A DNA stretch of 20,498 bases, from assembly GCA_051955535.1 (NCBI GenBank), contig JBQCGP010000027.1, forward strand, positions 1 to 20,498. The letters are read 5' to 3'. The number at the start of each line of letters is the position of its first letter. The first letter of the stretch is position 1. A program made the position numbers and the translations under genes. The DNA comes from 13-2-20CM-68-14 sp051955535 (GTDB lineage Bacteria > Actinomycetota > Thermoleophilia > Gaiellales > Gaiellaceae). This document shows positions 1 through 7,474 of this stretch, piece by piece. The notes under the pieces are model-generated. The model made no database searches, was not told the DNA's origin, and worked only from the letters and a program-made list of their open reading frames with translations.

Positions 1-138
1 CGCAGGCTGGATCTGCCGGACGGTCGTCGTCTTGCTGCCGAGGCCGAACGCCGCGGCGCCTGCGAGCGAGATCGCGCCGCCGACGAGACCGGCCGTGACT
101 AGCGCGACAACCGGCAGCACTTGCGTGCGAGCGGGCAC
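1..138 (-). CDS. N-terminus of a membrane-anchored protein, possibly an HtrA-like serine protease (partial)
   Basis: The first 46 codons are visible, reading from GTG at 138 towards the left edge; the rest lies outside the window. The product starts MPARTQVLPVVALVTAGLVG and continues with a glycine/alanine-rich hydrophobic stretch (about residues 8-34), then a polar GSKTTTV linker. This is a single N-terminal membrane anchor or uncleaved signal. Short polar leader, one membrane segment and Ser/Thr linker resemble the start of actinobacterial HtrA/DegP (S1C) proteases, but no protease domain is in view, so the family is a guess. GTG is chosen because the anchor starts directly after it. A weak AAGGGA lies a few bases upstream, and a TATAAG box sits so close to the start that the message may be leaderless. 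The gene is divergent from the nitrilase. Confidence 0.5.
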   Translation of the reverse strand, partial: MPARTQVLPVVALVTAGLVGGAISLAGAAAFGLGSKTTTVRQIQPA

Positions 139-144
139 GGATCC

Positions 145-200
145 CTTATAACGCCGCCCCGTTGCACCCCCGTTAAGCCAGTTTTGCGCCTCTGTTAAGC
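145..200 (-). promoter_or_regulatory. Putative promoter with two direct-repeat operator half-sites for the leftward gene
   Basis: On the minus strand a TATAAG hexamer (150-145) ends six bases before the GTG at 138, the distance expected if transcription begins at or next to the start codon. Two identical GCTTAAC heptamers in direct orientation lie upstream, at plus coordinates 172-178 and 194-200, exactly 22 bp (two helical turns) apart. If transcription starts at 138 they centre near -37 and -59, so the inner copy takes the place of a -35 box. No good -35 hexamer is visible. This arrangement is typical of activation by OmpR/PhoB-type response regulators; the assignment is inference from spacing only. 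Confidence 0.35.
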
Positions 201-224
201 GTTCCGCGCCCGCCAGGCCGTCCC

Positions 225-335
225 GGGGTCAGACCCCGGACGTGGCCGGAAAAGACTGAGGCTTGCGGGAGCGAACATCCATGCCGCGAGCGCGGCAAGA
301 CCGGCCACGTTTGGGGTCAGACCCCGGACGTGGCC
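225..335. repeat. REP-like palindromic repeat block upstream of the nitrilase gene
   Basis: A 23-bp unit occurs twice as perfect direct copies, at 225-247 and 313-335. Each begins with the palindrome GGGGTC-A-GACCCC and ends ACGTGGCC. Between them, CCGGCCACGT (301-310) is the exact inverse of ACGTGGCCGG at 240-249, and also pairs with the end of the second copy. A perfect 7-bp hairpin, TGCCGCG-AG-CGCGGCA (282-297), is in the middle. The block is thus a nested set of hairpins of about 110 bp. No coding function is visible. The GGGGTCAGACCCC core resembles the REP sequences that accompany Y1-type (RAYT) transposases in other bacteria. That link is from memory and there is no transposase here. 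The block ends 11 bp before the nitrilase start. Confidence 0.7.
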
Positions 336-346
336 AGAATGGGCAC

Positions 347-1282
347 ATGCGCGATCCGGTCACGGTTGCCTGCGTCCAGGCGGAGCCCGTCATCCTCGAC
401 CGGGACGCAACGATCGAGAAGCTCGCGCGGCTCGCCGCCGAGGCTGCCGGTAACGGCGCCCGCCTGCTCGTCTTCCCGGAGGCGTTCATCCCCGCCTACC
501 CCTCGTCGGTCTGGGCGCGCGCGCTCGCCGGGTGGGCCGAGCCGGGCGCGAAGGAAGCGTTCGCGATGCTCGCGCGCGAGTCGCTCGAGATCCCCGGGGA
601 CGCGGCGGACCGGCTCGGGGAAATCGCCCGCAAGAACGAGGTCTGGCTCGTCACCGGCGTCACCGAGCGCGACCCCGAGCGGCCCGGGACGCTCTTCAAC
701 ACGCTCCTCTACCACGCGCCCGACGGCTCGCTCGCGCTCAAGCACCGCAAGCTCGTTCCGACGAACCACGAGCGGCTCGTCTGGGGCCCGGGCGACGGCG
801 AGGGCCTCCGCGCGATCCAGACCGACCTCGGCCGACTCGGCGGCCTGATCTGCTGGGAGAACTACATGCCGCTGGCGCGCTTCGCGCTCTATGAGTCGGG
901 CGTCGAGATCTACGTCGCCTCGACCGCCGACGACAGCGACAGCTGGCAGTCGACGCTGATCCACATCGCCCGCGAGGCCCGCGCGTTCGTGATCAGCCCG
1001 AGCCACTACCAGCGCGCGGCGTCCTACCCCGACGACTTCCCGCTCCGCAAGCTCTTCGACGGAATCGACGTGATCGGCCGCGGCGGCAGCGCCATCCTCG
1101 CCCCCGACGGCAGCTACCTCGCGGGGCCGCTCTACGACGAGGAAGGGATCCTGTACGCCGAGCTCGACCCGGCACGGCTCGACGAGGAACGCCAGCGTTT
1201 CGACCCCGCGGGCCACTACCACCGCCCCGACGTTCTCGGTCTACGCGTTTCGACGAGCGCCGCGAAGGCAACCACCTCGTAG
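347..1282 (+). CDS. Nitrilase (carbon-nitrogen hydrolase superfamily)
   Basis: A 311-residue cytoplasmic hydrolase of the nitrilase branch, which converts nitriles to carboxylic acids and ammonia through a cysteine thioester. The Glu-Lys-Cys triad is visible: Glu45 in LVFPEAF, Lys135 in LKHRKLVPT, Cys169 in GGLICWENY. The conserved segment ending SPSHYQ, the REAR helix and the GGSAILAPDG strand follow. The IPAYPSSVW stretch after Glu45 and the CWENY signature resemble true nitrilases and cyanide-hydrolysing enzymes more than amidases; the exact substrate cannot be read. ATG 347 is preferred over an in-frame ATG at 263 because family homology starts at MRDPVTVACVQAEP and the earlier start would translate through the repeat block. 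No clear ribosome-binding site is seen. The next gene starts 70 bp downstream on the same strand, and its enzyme could act on the resulting acid. Confidence 0.9.
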   Translation: MRDPVTVACVQAEPVILDRDATIEKLARLAAEAAGNGARLLVFPEAFIPAYPSSVWARALAGWAEPGAKEAFAMLARESLEIPGDAADRLGEIARKNEVWLVTGVTERDPERPGTLFNTLLYHAPDGSLALKHRKLVPTNHERLVWGPGDGEGLRAIQTDLGRLGGLICWENYMPLARFALYESGVEIYVASTADDSDSWQSTLIHIAREARAFVISPSHYQRAASYPDDFPLRKLFDGIDVIGRGGSAILAPDGSYLAGPLYDEEGILYAELDPARLDEERQRFDPAGHYHRPDVLGLRVSTSAAKATTS

Positions 1283-1322
1283 TACGAAGATTGTCGCCGC
1301 CTTCGACGGGCAAGGACCCGCG

Positions 1323-1346
1323 AAAGGAGGCGCAGGCAAAGGAGGT
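1323..1346 (+). promoter_or_regulatory. Tandem Shine-Dalgarno sequences before the TPP enzyme
   Basis: AAAGGAGG occurs at 1323-1330 and again, extended to AAAGGAGGT, at 1338-1346. The second ends six bases before ATG 1353 and is a near-perfect anti-16S match at good spacing. It fixes the start of the gene. The first copy is too far from the start to be used directly and could act as a standby ribosome site. Confidence 0.7.
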
Positions 1347-1352
1347 ACCGAG

Positions 1353-3137
1353 ATGGCGGAACTCGTCGCTGACCATGTGCTCGAACGGCTGACCGAATGG
1401 GGCATCCACCGGATCTACGGCTACCCCGGCGACGGCATCAACGCCTTCCTCGGCGCCTTCGACCGCGCCGGCGGCGACCCCGAGTTCATCCAGGTCCGCC
1501 ATGAGGAGATGGCCGCCTTCATGGCCTGCGGCCACGCGAAGTTCACCGGCGACGTCGGCGTGTGCATCGCGACCTCGGGCCCCGGCGCAATCCACCTCCT
1601 GAACGGCCTCTACGACGCGAAGCTCGATCACCAGCCGGTCGTCGCGATCGTCGGCCAGCAGGCGATGGCCTCCCTCGGCGGCAACTACCAGCAGGAGGTC
1701 GACCTGACGACGCTCTTCAAGGACGTCGCGCACGAGTACGTGCACATGGCGACCGACCCGGCGCAGATCCGGCACCTGGTCGACCGCGCCGTGCGGATCG
1801 CGCTCGACCAGCGCACCGTCACGTGCATCGTCATCCCCAACGACCTCGCCTCCGAGAAGGCCGTCGAGACGCCGCCGCACGAACACGGCACCGTCCACTC
1901 CGGGCTCGGCTACTCGCGCCCGAAGGTCGTCCCCGAGGACGGCGACCTCGAGCACGCCGCCGGCATCCTCAACGAGAGCGACAAGGTCGCGATGCTGATC
2001 GGGCAGGGCGCGATGAACGCCGCGGACGAGGTCGTCGAGACCGCCGAGAAGCTCGGCGCCGGCGTCGCCAAGGCGCTGCTCGGCAAGGCCGTGCTGCCGG
2101 ACGACCTGCCCTTCGTGACCGGCTCGATCGGCCTGCTCGGCACGAAGCCGAGCTGGGACCTGATGATGGGCTGCGACGCATTTCTGATGGTGGGCTCGAG
2201 CTTCCCGTACTCCGAGTTCCTGCCGAAGGAGGGCAAGGCGCGCGGCGTCCAGATCGACATCGACGGCCGCATGGTCGGCATCCGCTACCCGATGGAGGTC
2301 AACCTCGTCGGAGACTCGAAGGCGACTCTCAAGGCGCTGCTTCCGATGCTCGAGCGCAAGGACGACCGCTCCTGGCGCGACGAGATCGAGGGGGGAATCC
2401 GCGACTGGTGGAAACTGATGGAAGAGCGGGCGAAGCTGGACGCCGACCCGCTCAACCCGCAGCGCGTCTTCCACGAGCTGTCCGAGCGGCTCCCCGACGG
2501 CGCGATCCTCACCTCGGACTCCGGCTCGTCGGCGAACTGGTACGCGCGCAACGTCAAGCTGCGCAAGGGGATGATGGGCAGCCTCTCCGGGACGCTCGCG
2601 ACGATGGGCCCCGGCGTTCCCTACGCGGTCGCCGCCAAGTTCGCCCACCCGGACCGGCCGGTGTTCGCGCTCGTCGGCGACGGCGCCTTCCAGATGAACG
2701 GCATGAACGAGCTGATCACGATCGCGAAGTACTGGCAGCGCTGGCGCGATCCGCGGCTGATCGTGCTCGTCCTCAACAACCACGACCTCAACCAGGTGAC
2801 GTGGGAGCAGCGCGCGCTCGAGGGCGACCCGAAGTACGAGGTCTCGCAGGTGCTGCCCGACTTCCCGTACGCGCGCTACGCGGAGCTTCTCGGCTTCAAG
2901 GGAATCCGGGTCGACTCGCCCGACGACGTCGGGCCGGCGTGGGACGAGGCGCTCGCTGCGACGACCCCGGTCGTCTATGAGGCCGTCACCGACCCGGAGG
3001 TGCCGCCGCTGCCGCCCCATATCACCTTCCAGCAGGCTCGCCACTACATCACGGCCATGGCCGGCGACCCCGACCGCGGCGCGATGCTCAAGGAGTCGCT
3101 GAAGCAGAAGATCGAAGAGTTCGTTCCCGGCCGGTGA
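1353..3137 (+). CDS. TPP-dependent 2-oxoacid enzyme (acetolactate synthase / pyruvate oxidase superfamily)
   Basis: A 594-residue thiamine-diphosphate enzyme with the three-domain fold of pyruvate oxidase, acetolactate synthase and benzoylformate decarboxylase. The N-terminal Pyr domain (about 1-170) carries YGYPGDGIN and Glu51 in VRHEEMAAFMA, the glutamate that activates TPP. A central domain (about 190-330) has the GQGAMNAADEV stretch. The C-terminal PP domain carries the metal/TPP motif GDGAFQMNG starting at residue 442 and ending at Asn475-Asn476. Length and overall pattern are closest to PoxB-like enzymes, but substrate and any FAD use cannot be read with confidence. The start is fixed by an excellent Shine-Dalgarno. 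The stop overlaps the next gene's GTG by four bases, showing an operon with an enolase-superfamily enzyme and a hydroxyacid dehydrogenase. In that context a role in decarboxylating or oxidising the 2-oxoacid made by the dehydrogenase is plausible. Confidence 0.88.
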   Translation: MAELVADHVLERLTEWGIHRIYGYPGDGINAFLGAFDRAGGDPEFIQVRHEEMAAFMACGHAKFTGDVGVCIATSGPGAIHLLNGLYDAKLDHQPVVAIVGQQAMASLGGNYQQEVDLTTLFKDVAHEYVHMATDPAQIRHLVDRAVRIALDQRTVTCIVIPNDLASEKAVETPPHEHGTVHSGLGYSRPKVVPEDGDLEHAAGILNESDKVAMLIGQGAMNAADEVVETAEKLGAGVAKALLGKAVLPDDLPFVTGSIGLLGTKPSWDLMMGCDAFLMVGSSFPYSEFLPKEGKARGVQIDIDGRMVGIRYPMEVNLVGDSKATLKALLPMLERKDDRSWRDEIEGGIRDWWKLMEERAKLDADPLNPQRVFHELSERLPDGAILTSDSGSSANWYARNVKLRKGMMGSLSGTLATMGPGVPYAVAAKFAHPDRPVFALVGDGAFQMNGMNELITIAKYWQRWRDPRLIVLVLNNHDLNQVTWEQRALEGDPKYEVSQVLPDFPYARYAELLGFKGIRVDSPDDVGPAWDEALAATTPVVYEAVTDPEVPPLPPHITFQQARHYITAMAGDPDRGAMLKESLKQKIEEFVPGR

Positions 3138-4246
3138 GCGCCACCTCGGTCCGGCAGGGGCAGGCGATAGACCGCCTCGACGTCTCGGCGTACACGATGC
3201 CGACCGACGAGCCCGAGTCGGACGGCACCGCCGAATGGGACTCGACCACCATTGTCGTCGTCGAGGCGTGCGCCGGCGGCAAGACCGGCCTCGGCTACAC
3301 CTACGCGCCCGCCGCGGCAGGGATGCTCGTCGAGGAAAAGCTCGCCGACCTCGTCGCGGACTGCGAGGTCTTCGCGATCGGCGAGGCCTGGGAGGCGATG
3401 GCGGTCGCTCTCCGCAACGCCGGCCGTCCGGGCATCGGCTTCTGCGCGCTCTCCGCGGTCGACCTCGCGCTCTGGGACCTCAAGGCGCGGCTGCTGGACC
3501 TGCCGCGCGTCGACCTCGTCGGCCGCGCCCGCGACCGCGCACCGGTCTACGGGAGCGGCGGGTTCACCTCCTACTCGCTCGAGCGGATCCGCGAGCAGCT
3601 CTCCGGCTGGGTCGAGCAAGGTATCCCGCGCGTGAAGATGAAGGTCTCCCGCGAGCCTGACCGCGATCCGGAGCGGCTCGACGCGGCGCGGCAGGCGATC
3701 GGTGACGAGACGGAGCTGTACGTCGACTCGAACGGCGCGCTGAACCGCAAGCACGCGCTGCGCTGGGCGGAGCGCTTCGCCCGCGAGTGGGGCGTCAGTT
3801 GGTACGAGGAGCCGGTCAGCTCGGCCGACTTCGAAGGCCTGCGGCTGCTGCGTGACCGCGGCCCGGCAGGCCTCGACATCGCCGCCGGTGAGTACGCCTT
3901 TGTGCCGGCCGACTTCCGCAACCTCGTCACGAACGGCTGCGTCGACTGCCTGCAGGCCGACGTGACCCGCTGCGGCGGCATCACCGGCTTCCTGCGCGCC
4001 GGGGCACTCGCAGCCGCGTTCGGCCTTGATCTCTCGGCGCACTGCGCGCCGAGCGCGAGCGTCGCGGCCTGCTGCGCGGTGCCGAGGTTCCGGCACCTCG
4101 AGTACTTCCACGACCACGTCCGGCTCGAGCCGCTGCTCTTCGACGGCGTGCTCGAGCCGATCGACGGGGCCCTCGAGCCCGACCGCTCTCGGCCCGGCAA
4201 CGGGCTCGAGCTGAAGCGCGCCGACGCGGAGCGGTACGCAGCCTGA
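3134..4246 (+). CDS. Enolase-superfamily enzyme, mandelate racemase subgroup
   Basis: A 370-residue protein with the capping domain plus TIM-barrel architecture of the mandelate racemase/muconate lactonising family. Such enzymes remove the alpha-proton of a carboxylate bound to Mg2+. The full mandelate-racemase catalytic set is present at near-identical spacing: Lys168-x-Lys170 (KMK), metal ligands Asp198 (VDSNGA), Glu225/226 (WYEEP) and Glu253 (AAGEYAF), then Asp276 (QADVTRCGG), His303 (SAHCAPS) and Glu323. The Asp/His dyad on one face and KxK on the other fits racemases and acid-sugar dehydratases, and argues against the muconate cycloisomerase subgroup. The GTG start lies in the four-base overlap with the preceding stop, and the stop shares one base with the next ATG, so the three genes are translationally coupled. 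Whether it racemises a 2-hydroxyacid or dehydrates a sugar acid is undecided. Confidence 0.88.
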   Translation: MSATSVRQGQAIDRLDVSAYTMPTDEPESDGTAEWDSTTIVVVEACAGGKTGLGYTYAPAAAGMLVEEKLADLVADCEVFAIGEAWEAMAVALRNAGRPGIGFCALSAVDLALWDLKARLLDLPRVDLVGRARDRAPVYGSGGFTSYSLERIREQLSGWVEQGIPRVKMKVSREPDRDPERLDAARQAIGDETELYVDSNGALNRKHALRWAERFAREWGVSWYEEPVSSADFEGLRLLRDRGPAGLDIAAGEYAFVPADFRNLVTNGCVDCLQADVTRCGGITGFLRAGALAAAFGLDLSAHCAPSASVAACCAVPRFRHLEYFHDHVRLEPLLFDGVLEPIDGALEPDRSRPGNGLELKRADAERYAA

Positions 4247-7200
4247 TGCGCGTCCCCGCCTACCCGGACCGCCGCTTCGCGTCGCCACCGACCACTTTCG
4301 AGGAGGTGGACGTGCGCGGGCTCGAGCACGACCTCGCAGGCGCAGTCGAGGGCGAGGTTCGCTTCAAGCCCGGCGACCGCGCCCTCTACACGACCGGCGG
4401 CTCGAACTACCGACAGCTGCCGATCGGAATCGTCATCCCTCGGACGACCGACGACGTCGTCGAGGCTATGCGGATCTGCCGCGACTACCGTGCGCCGGTG
4501 CTGGGTCACGGCGGCGGCACCAGCCTCGCCGGTCAGTGCTGCAACGTCGCGGTCGTCGTCGACTTCTCCAAGTACCTGAACCAGATCGTCGACATCGACC
4601 CGGAGCGCCGTCTCGCGCGCGTGCAGCCCGGTCTGATCCTCGACCACCTGCGCAAGCCGGCGGAGCAGCAATACGAGCTCACCTTCGGCCCCGATCCCTC
4701 GACGCATGACCACTGCACCTTCGGCGGCATGATCGGCAACAACTCGTGCGGCGTCCGATCCATCATGGCCCAGTTCTACGGCCCCGGCCCGCGGATGTCG
4801 GACAACGTCCACGCGCTCGACGTGCTGCTCTACGACGGGCGGCGGCTGCAGGTCGGCAAGGGCTCCTCGGGCGACCCGGAGATCGACCGCCGGCTGACCG
4901 GCCTGCGCGACCATTACGCAGACGAGATCCGACGGCGTTACCCGGACATCCCACGCCGGGTCTCCGGCTACAACCTCGACGACCTGCTCCCGGAGCGTGG
5001 CTTCGACGTCGCCGCAGCGCTGACCGGCACCGAGAGCACCTGCGCGCTCGTGCTCGAGGCGACCGTCCACCTCGTCCATTCGCCGCCGTCCCGCTCTCTG
5101 CTCGTGCTCGGCTACGAGGACGAGTACGCCGCGGCCGACCACGTCTGCGAGGTGCTGGACGCGAAGCCGCTCGGCTGCGAGGGCGTCGACTCGGTCCTGC
5201 TCGAGGACATGAAGTCGGTCGGCATCCACGACGAGTACCTGACGATGCTCCCGGACGGAAAAGGGTTCCTGCTCGTCGAGTTCGGCGGCGAGACGAAGGA
5301 CGAGGCCGACGAGAAGGCGCACAAGCTGATGGCGCAGCTGAAAAAGGGCGCCGGCGCGCCGAGGGACATGAAGCTCTACGACGACGAAGAGCAGGCGGCT
5401 CACGTCTGGGAGGTACGCGAGGCCGGGCTCGGCGCCACCGCCTTCATCCCGGGCAAGCCGGACACCTACGAGGGTTGGGAGGACTCCGCGGTGCCGCCCG
5501 AGCGGCTCGGCGAGTACCTGCGCAAGCTCCGCAAGCTGGCCGGCAGGTACGACTACGAGAGCGCGCTCTACGGCCACTACGGCAACGGCTGCGTGCACGC
5601 GCGCTGGAACTTCGACCTCAGGAGCGCGCCCGGGATCAAGGCGTTCCGCTCCTTCCTCGACGAGGCCGCCGACCTGGTCGTCGAGCACGGCGGCTCCATC
5701 TCCGGAGAGCACGGCGACGGCCAGTCGAAGGCCGAGCTCCTTCCCAAGATGTTCGGCCCCGACCTGATCGAGGCGTTCCGCGAGTTCAAGTCGATCTGGG
5801 ATCCGGATTGGAAGCTGAACCCCGGCAAGGTCGTCGACCCATACCCGATCACGTCGAACCTGCGGCTCGGCACCGACTACGACCCGCCGGCCGTCAAGAC
5901 GCACTTCGCTTTCCCGAACGACCACGGCTCGTTCGCGCACGCGACCACGCGTTGCGTCGGGATCGGCAAGTGCCGCCGCACCGACGGCGGCGTCATGTGC
6001 CCGAGCTTCATGGTCACGCGCGAGGAGAAGCACACCACCCGCGGTCGGGCGCGGACGCTCTGGGAGATGCTGAACGGCGAGGAGATCGGGGGCTTCCGCT
6101 CCGAGGAGGCCAAGGAGGCGCTCGACCTCTGCCTCTCCTGCAAGGGCTGCACGAACGACTGCCCGGTCTCGGTCGACATGCCGACGTTGAAGTCGGAGTT
6201 CCTCTCCCACCACTACGCGGGGCGGCTGCGGCCACGGCCTGCCTACGCGTTCGGGCTGATCGACCAGGCGGCGCGGGTCGCCTCAAAGCTGCCGGCGGTC
6301 GCGAACTTCTTCACGCAGACACCGCCGTTCGACGCACTTTTCAAGCGCGCCGCCGACGTCCATCCCGACCGAAAGATCCCTCCCTTCGCGCCGGTGACGC
6401 TGAAGAGCTGGTTCGCGTCACGCCCTTCGTCCAACGGTGGCGGCCGCAGGGTGATCCTCTGGGCCGACACCTTCACGAACTACCTCGAGCCGGAGGTCGG
6501 TGTCGCCGCGGTCGAGGCGCTCGAGCGGGCGGGCTTCCACGTCGTCGTCCCGTCGGGACACCTCTGCTGCGGGCGGCCGCTCTACGACTACGGCATGCTC
6601 GACCTGGCCGAGGCGTATCTCCGCAAGGTGCTCCGGCGGCTCCGCGAGGACATTCGGGCGGGAACGCCGATTGTCGGAGTCGAGCCGAGCTGCGTCGCCG
6701 TGTTCAAGGACGAGCTCGTCCAGCTCTGGCCGAATGACGAGGACGCGCAGCGGCTCCACAAGCAGACACATCACTTCGCCGAGTTCATGGCCGAGCACGC
6801 GGAGGGCTGGGAGCCGCCGCTGCTGCTACGGAAGGTGCTCCTGCACGGCCACTGCCACCACAAGGCAACGGGCGGAATCGACTCCGAGAAGTCGCTGCTC
6901 GAGAAGATGGGGCTCGAGGTCGAGGAGCTCGACTCCGGCTGTTGCGGCATGGCCGGCGGCTGGGGCTACGAGACCGGCCACTACGACGTTTCGATCGCGT
7001 GCGGTGAGCGCAAGCTCCTGCCGGCTGTGCGCGACGCGGCTCCCGACACGATCGTCGTCGCCGACGGCTTCTCGTGCCGGAGCCAGATCGAGCAGACCGC
7101 GACCGGCAGGCGCGCGCTGCACACCGCGCAGGTGCTCCAGCTGGCGAGGCAGTTCGGCCCGGCCGGCCCGCCGGGCTCCTATCCCGAGCGCGCCGCCGCG

Positions 7201-7302
7201 CCACGGCCCGAGGCGGGCCCAGTGCGTGCGGCGGCTAGGGCGGCGGTCGCGGTCGGCGTGCTCGCGGGCGCCGCAGGTTTGACCTACACGCGGCTGCGCT
7301 AG
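4246..7302 (+). CDS. FAD/Fe-S D-2-hydroxyacid dehydrogenase, YdiJ type
   Basis: A 1018-residue fusion oxidising a 2-hydroxyacid to a 2-oxoacid. Domains in order: FAD_binding_4 (about 55-260) with GGGTSLAGQ at 89-97 and GGMIGNNSCG; FAD-oxidase C-terminal domain (about 270-535) with the metal-site motifs GHYGNGCVH at 443-451 and GEHGDG at 487-492; an Fe-S module with CVGIGKC from 570 and the cluster motif CLSCKGCTNDCP at 629-640; and two cysteine-rich CCG repeats, HLCCG at 772-776 and GCCGMAGG from 898, with GHCHHK between. Length and layout match E. coli YdiJ, a D-2-hydroxyglutarate dehydrogenase; lactate or glycolate are alternative substrates. The last 25 or so residues include a hydrophobic run, AAVAVGVLAGAAGLTY, that could touch the membrane. 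ATG overlaps the upstream TGA by one base. The TAG stop lies inside the left CTAG end of the palindrome that follows. Confidence 0.9.
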   Translation: MRVPAYPDRRFASPPTTFEEVDVRGLEHDLAGAVEGEVRFKPGDRALYTTGGSNYRQLPIGIVIPRTTDDVVEAMRICRDYRAPVLGHGGGTSLAGQCCNVAVVVDFSKYLNQIVDIDPERRLARVQPGLILDHLRKPAEQQYELTFGPDPSTHDHCTFGGMIGNNSCGVRSIMAQFYGPGPRMSDNVHALDVLLYDGRRLQVGKGSSGDPEIDRRLTGLRDHYADEIRRRYPDIPRRVSGYNLDDLLPERGFDVAAALTGTESTCALVLEATVHLVHSPPSRSLLVLGYEDEYAAADHVCEVLDAKPLGCEGVDSVLLEDMKSVGIHDEYLTMLPDGKGFLLVEFGGETKDEADEKAHKLMAQLKKGAGAPRDMKLYDDEEQAAHVWEVREAGLGATAFIPGKPDTYEGWEDSAVPPERLGEYLRKLRKLAGRYDYESALYGHYGNGCVHARWNFDLRSAPGIKAFRSFLDEAADLVVEHGGSISGEHGDGQSKAELLPKMFGPDLIEAFREFKSIWDPDWKLNPGKVVDPYPITSNLRLGTDYDPPAVKTHFAFPNDHGSFAHATTRCVGIGKCRRTDGGVMCPSFMVTREEKHTTRGRARTLWEMLNGEEIGGFRSEEAKEALDLCLSCKGCTNDCPVSVDMPTLKSEFLSHHYAGRLRPRPAYAFGLIDQAARVASKLPAVANFFTQTPPFDALFKRAADVHPDRKIPPFAPVTLKSWFASRPSSNGGGRRVILWADTFTNYLEPEVGVAAVEALERAGFHVVVPSGHLCCGRPLYDYGMLDLAEAYLRKVLRRLREDIRAGTPIVGVEPSCVAVFKDELVQLWPNDEDAQRLHKQTHHFAEFMAEHAEGWEPPLLLRKVLLHGHCHHKATGGIDSEKSLLEKMGLEVEELDSGCCGMAGGWGYETGHYDVSIACGERKLLPAVRDAAPDTIVVADGFSCRSQIEQTATGRRALHTAQVLQLARQFGPAGPPGSYPERAAAPRPEAGPVRAAARAAVAVGVLAGAAGLTYTRLR

Positions 7303-7465
7303 TGCCCATCCAGTGATGCCGCCGATCTTCTGGGTCGCGAGCACCAAGCCAGAGGCCGCACTCGCTCGCTGCCAAGGCTCGCAGCCTTGGCAAGAGCGAG
7401 GGTGGGCTCTGGCGCCGCGTGATCGCGGGCCAGAAGCCGGCATGCGTTGCTGGATGGGGCACTAG
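7299..7465. repeat. 167-bp imperfect palindrome with CTAG ends (MITE-like element or structured RNA)
   Basis: The whole gap between the dehydrogenase and the debranching enzyme folds on itself. The ends are CTAGTGCCCATCCAG (7299-7313) and CTGGATGGGGCACTAG (7450-7465), inverse copies apart from one inserted base. Moving inwards, further paired blocks are CTTCTGG/CCAGAAG (7327-7333/7430-7436), GCCAGAG/CTCTGGC (7348-7354/7407-7413), CTCGCTC/GAGCGAG (7361-7367/7394-7400) and a perfect GCCAAGGCT-CGC-AGCCTTGGC hairpin (7371-7391). All centre near 7381. No protein is encoded. The left TAG is the stop codon of the upstream gene; the right TAG (7463) is an in-frame stop just ahead of the next start. 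It could be a non-autonomous mobile element or a processed hairpin RNA, and the core hairpin may also slow transcription. Confidence 0.8.
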
Positions 7466-7474
7466 ATCACCACG

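Noticed and set aside
263..346. N-terminal extension of the nitrilase from ATG 263
   Set aside because: It would translate the repeat block, gives an Arg/Pro/Gly-rich leader unlike nitrilases, and family homology begins at ATG 347.
1284..1310. CGAAG/CTTCG hairpin after the nitrilase as a terminator
   Set aside because: Five pairs, large loop and no T-run; too weak, and the downstream gene is on the same strand.
993..3044. Long open frame (683 codons) on the minus strand opposite the nitrilase and TPP enzyme genes
   Set aside because: Rich in Arg, Val, Asp and Leu with no recognisable domain. It is the usual antisense shadow of GC-rich genes, and both plus-strand proteins have intact catalytic motifs.
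3571..6213. 880-codon minus-strand open frame opposite the YdiJ-type gene
   Set aside because: No motif or domain, composition typical of antisense frames, and it covers two well-identified plus-strand enzymes.
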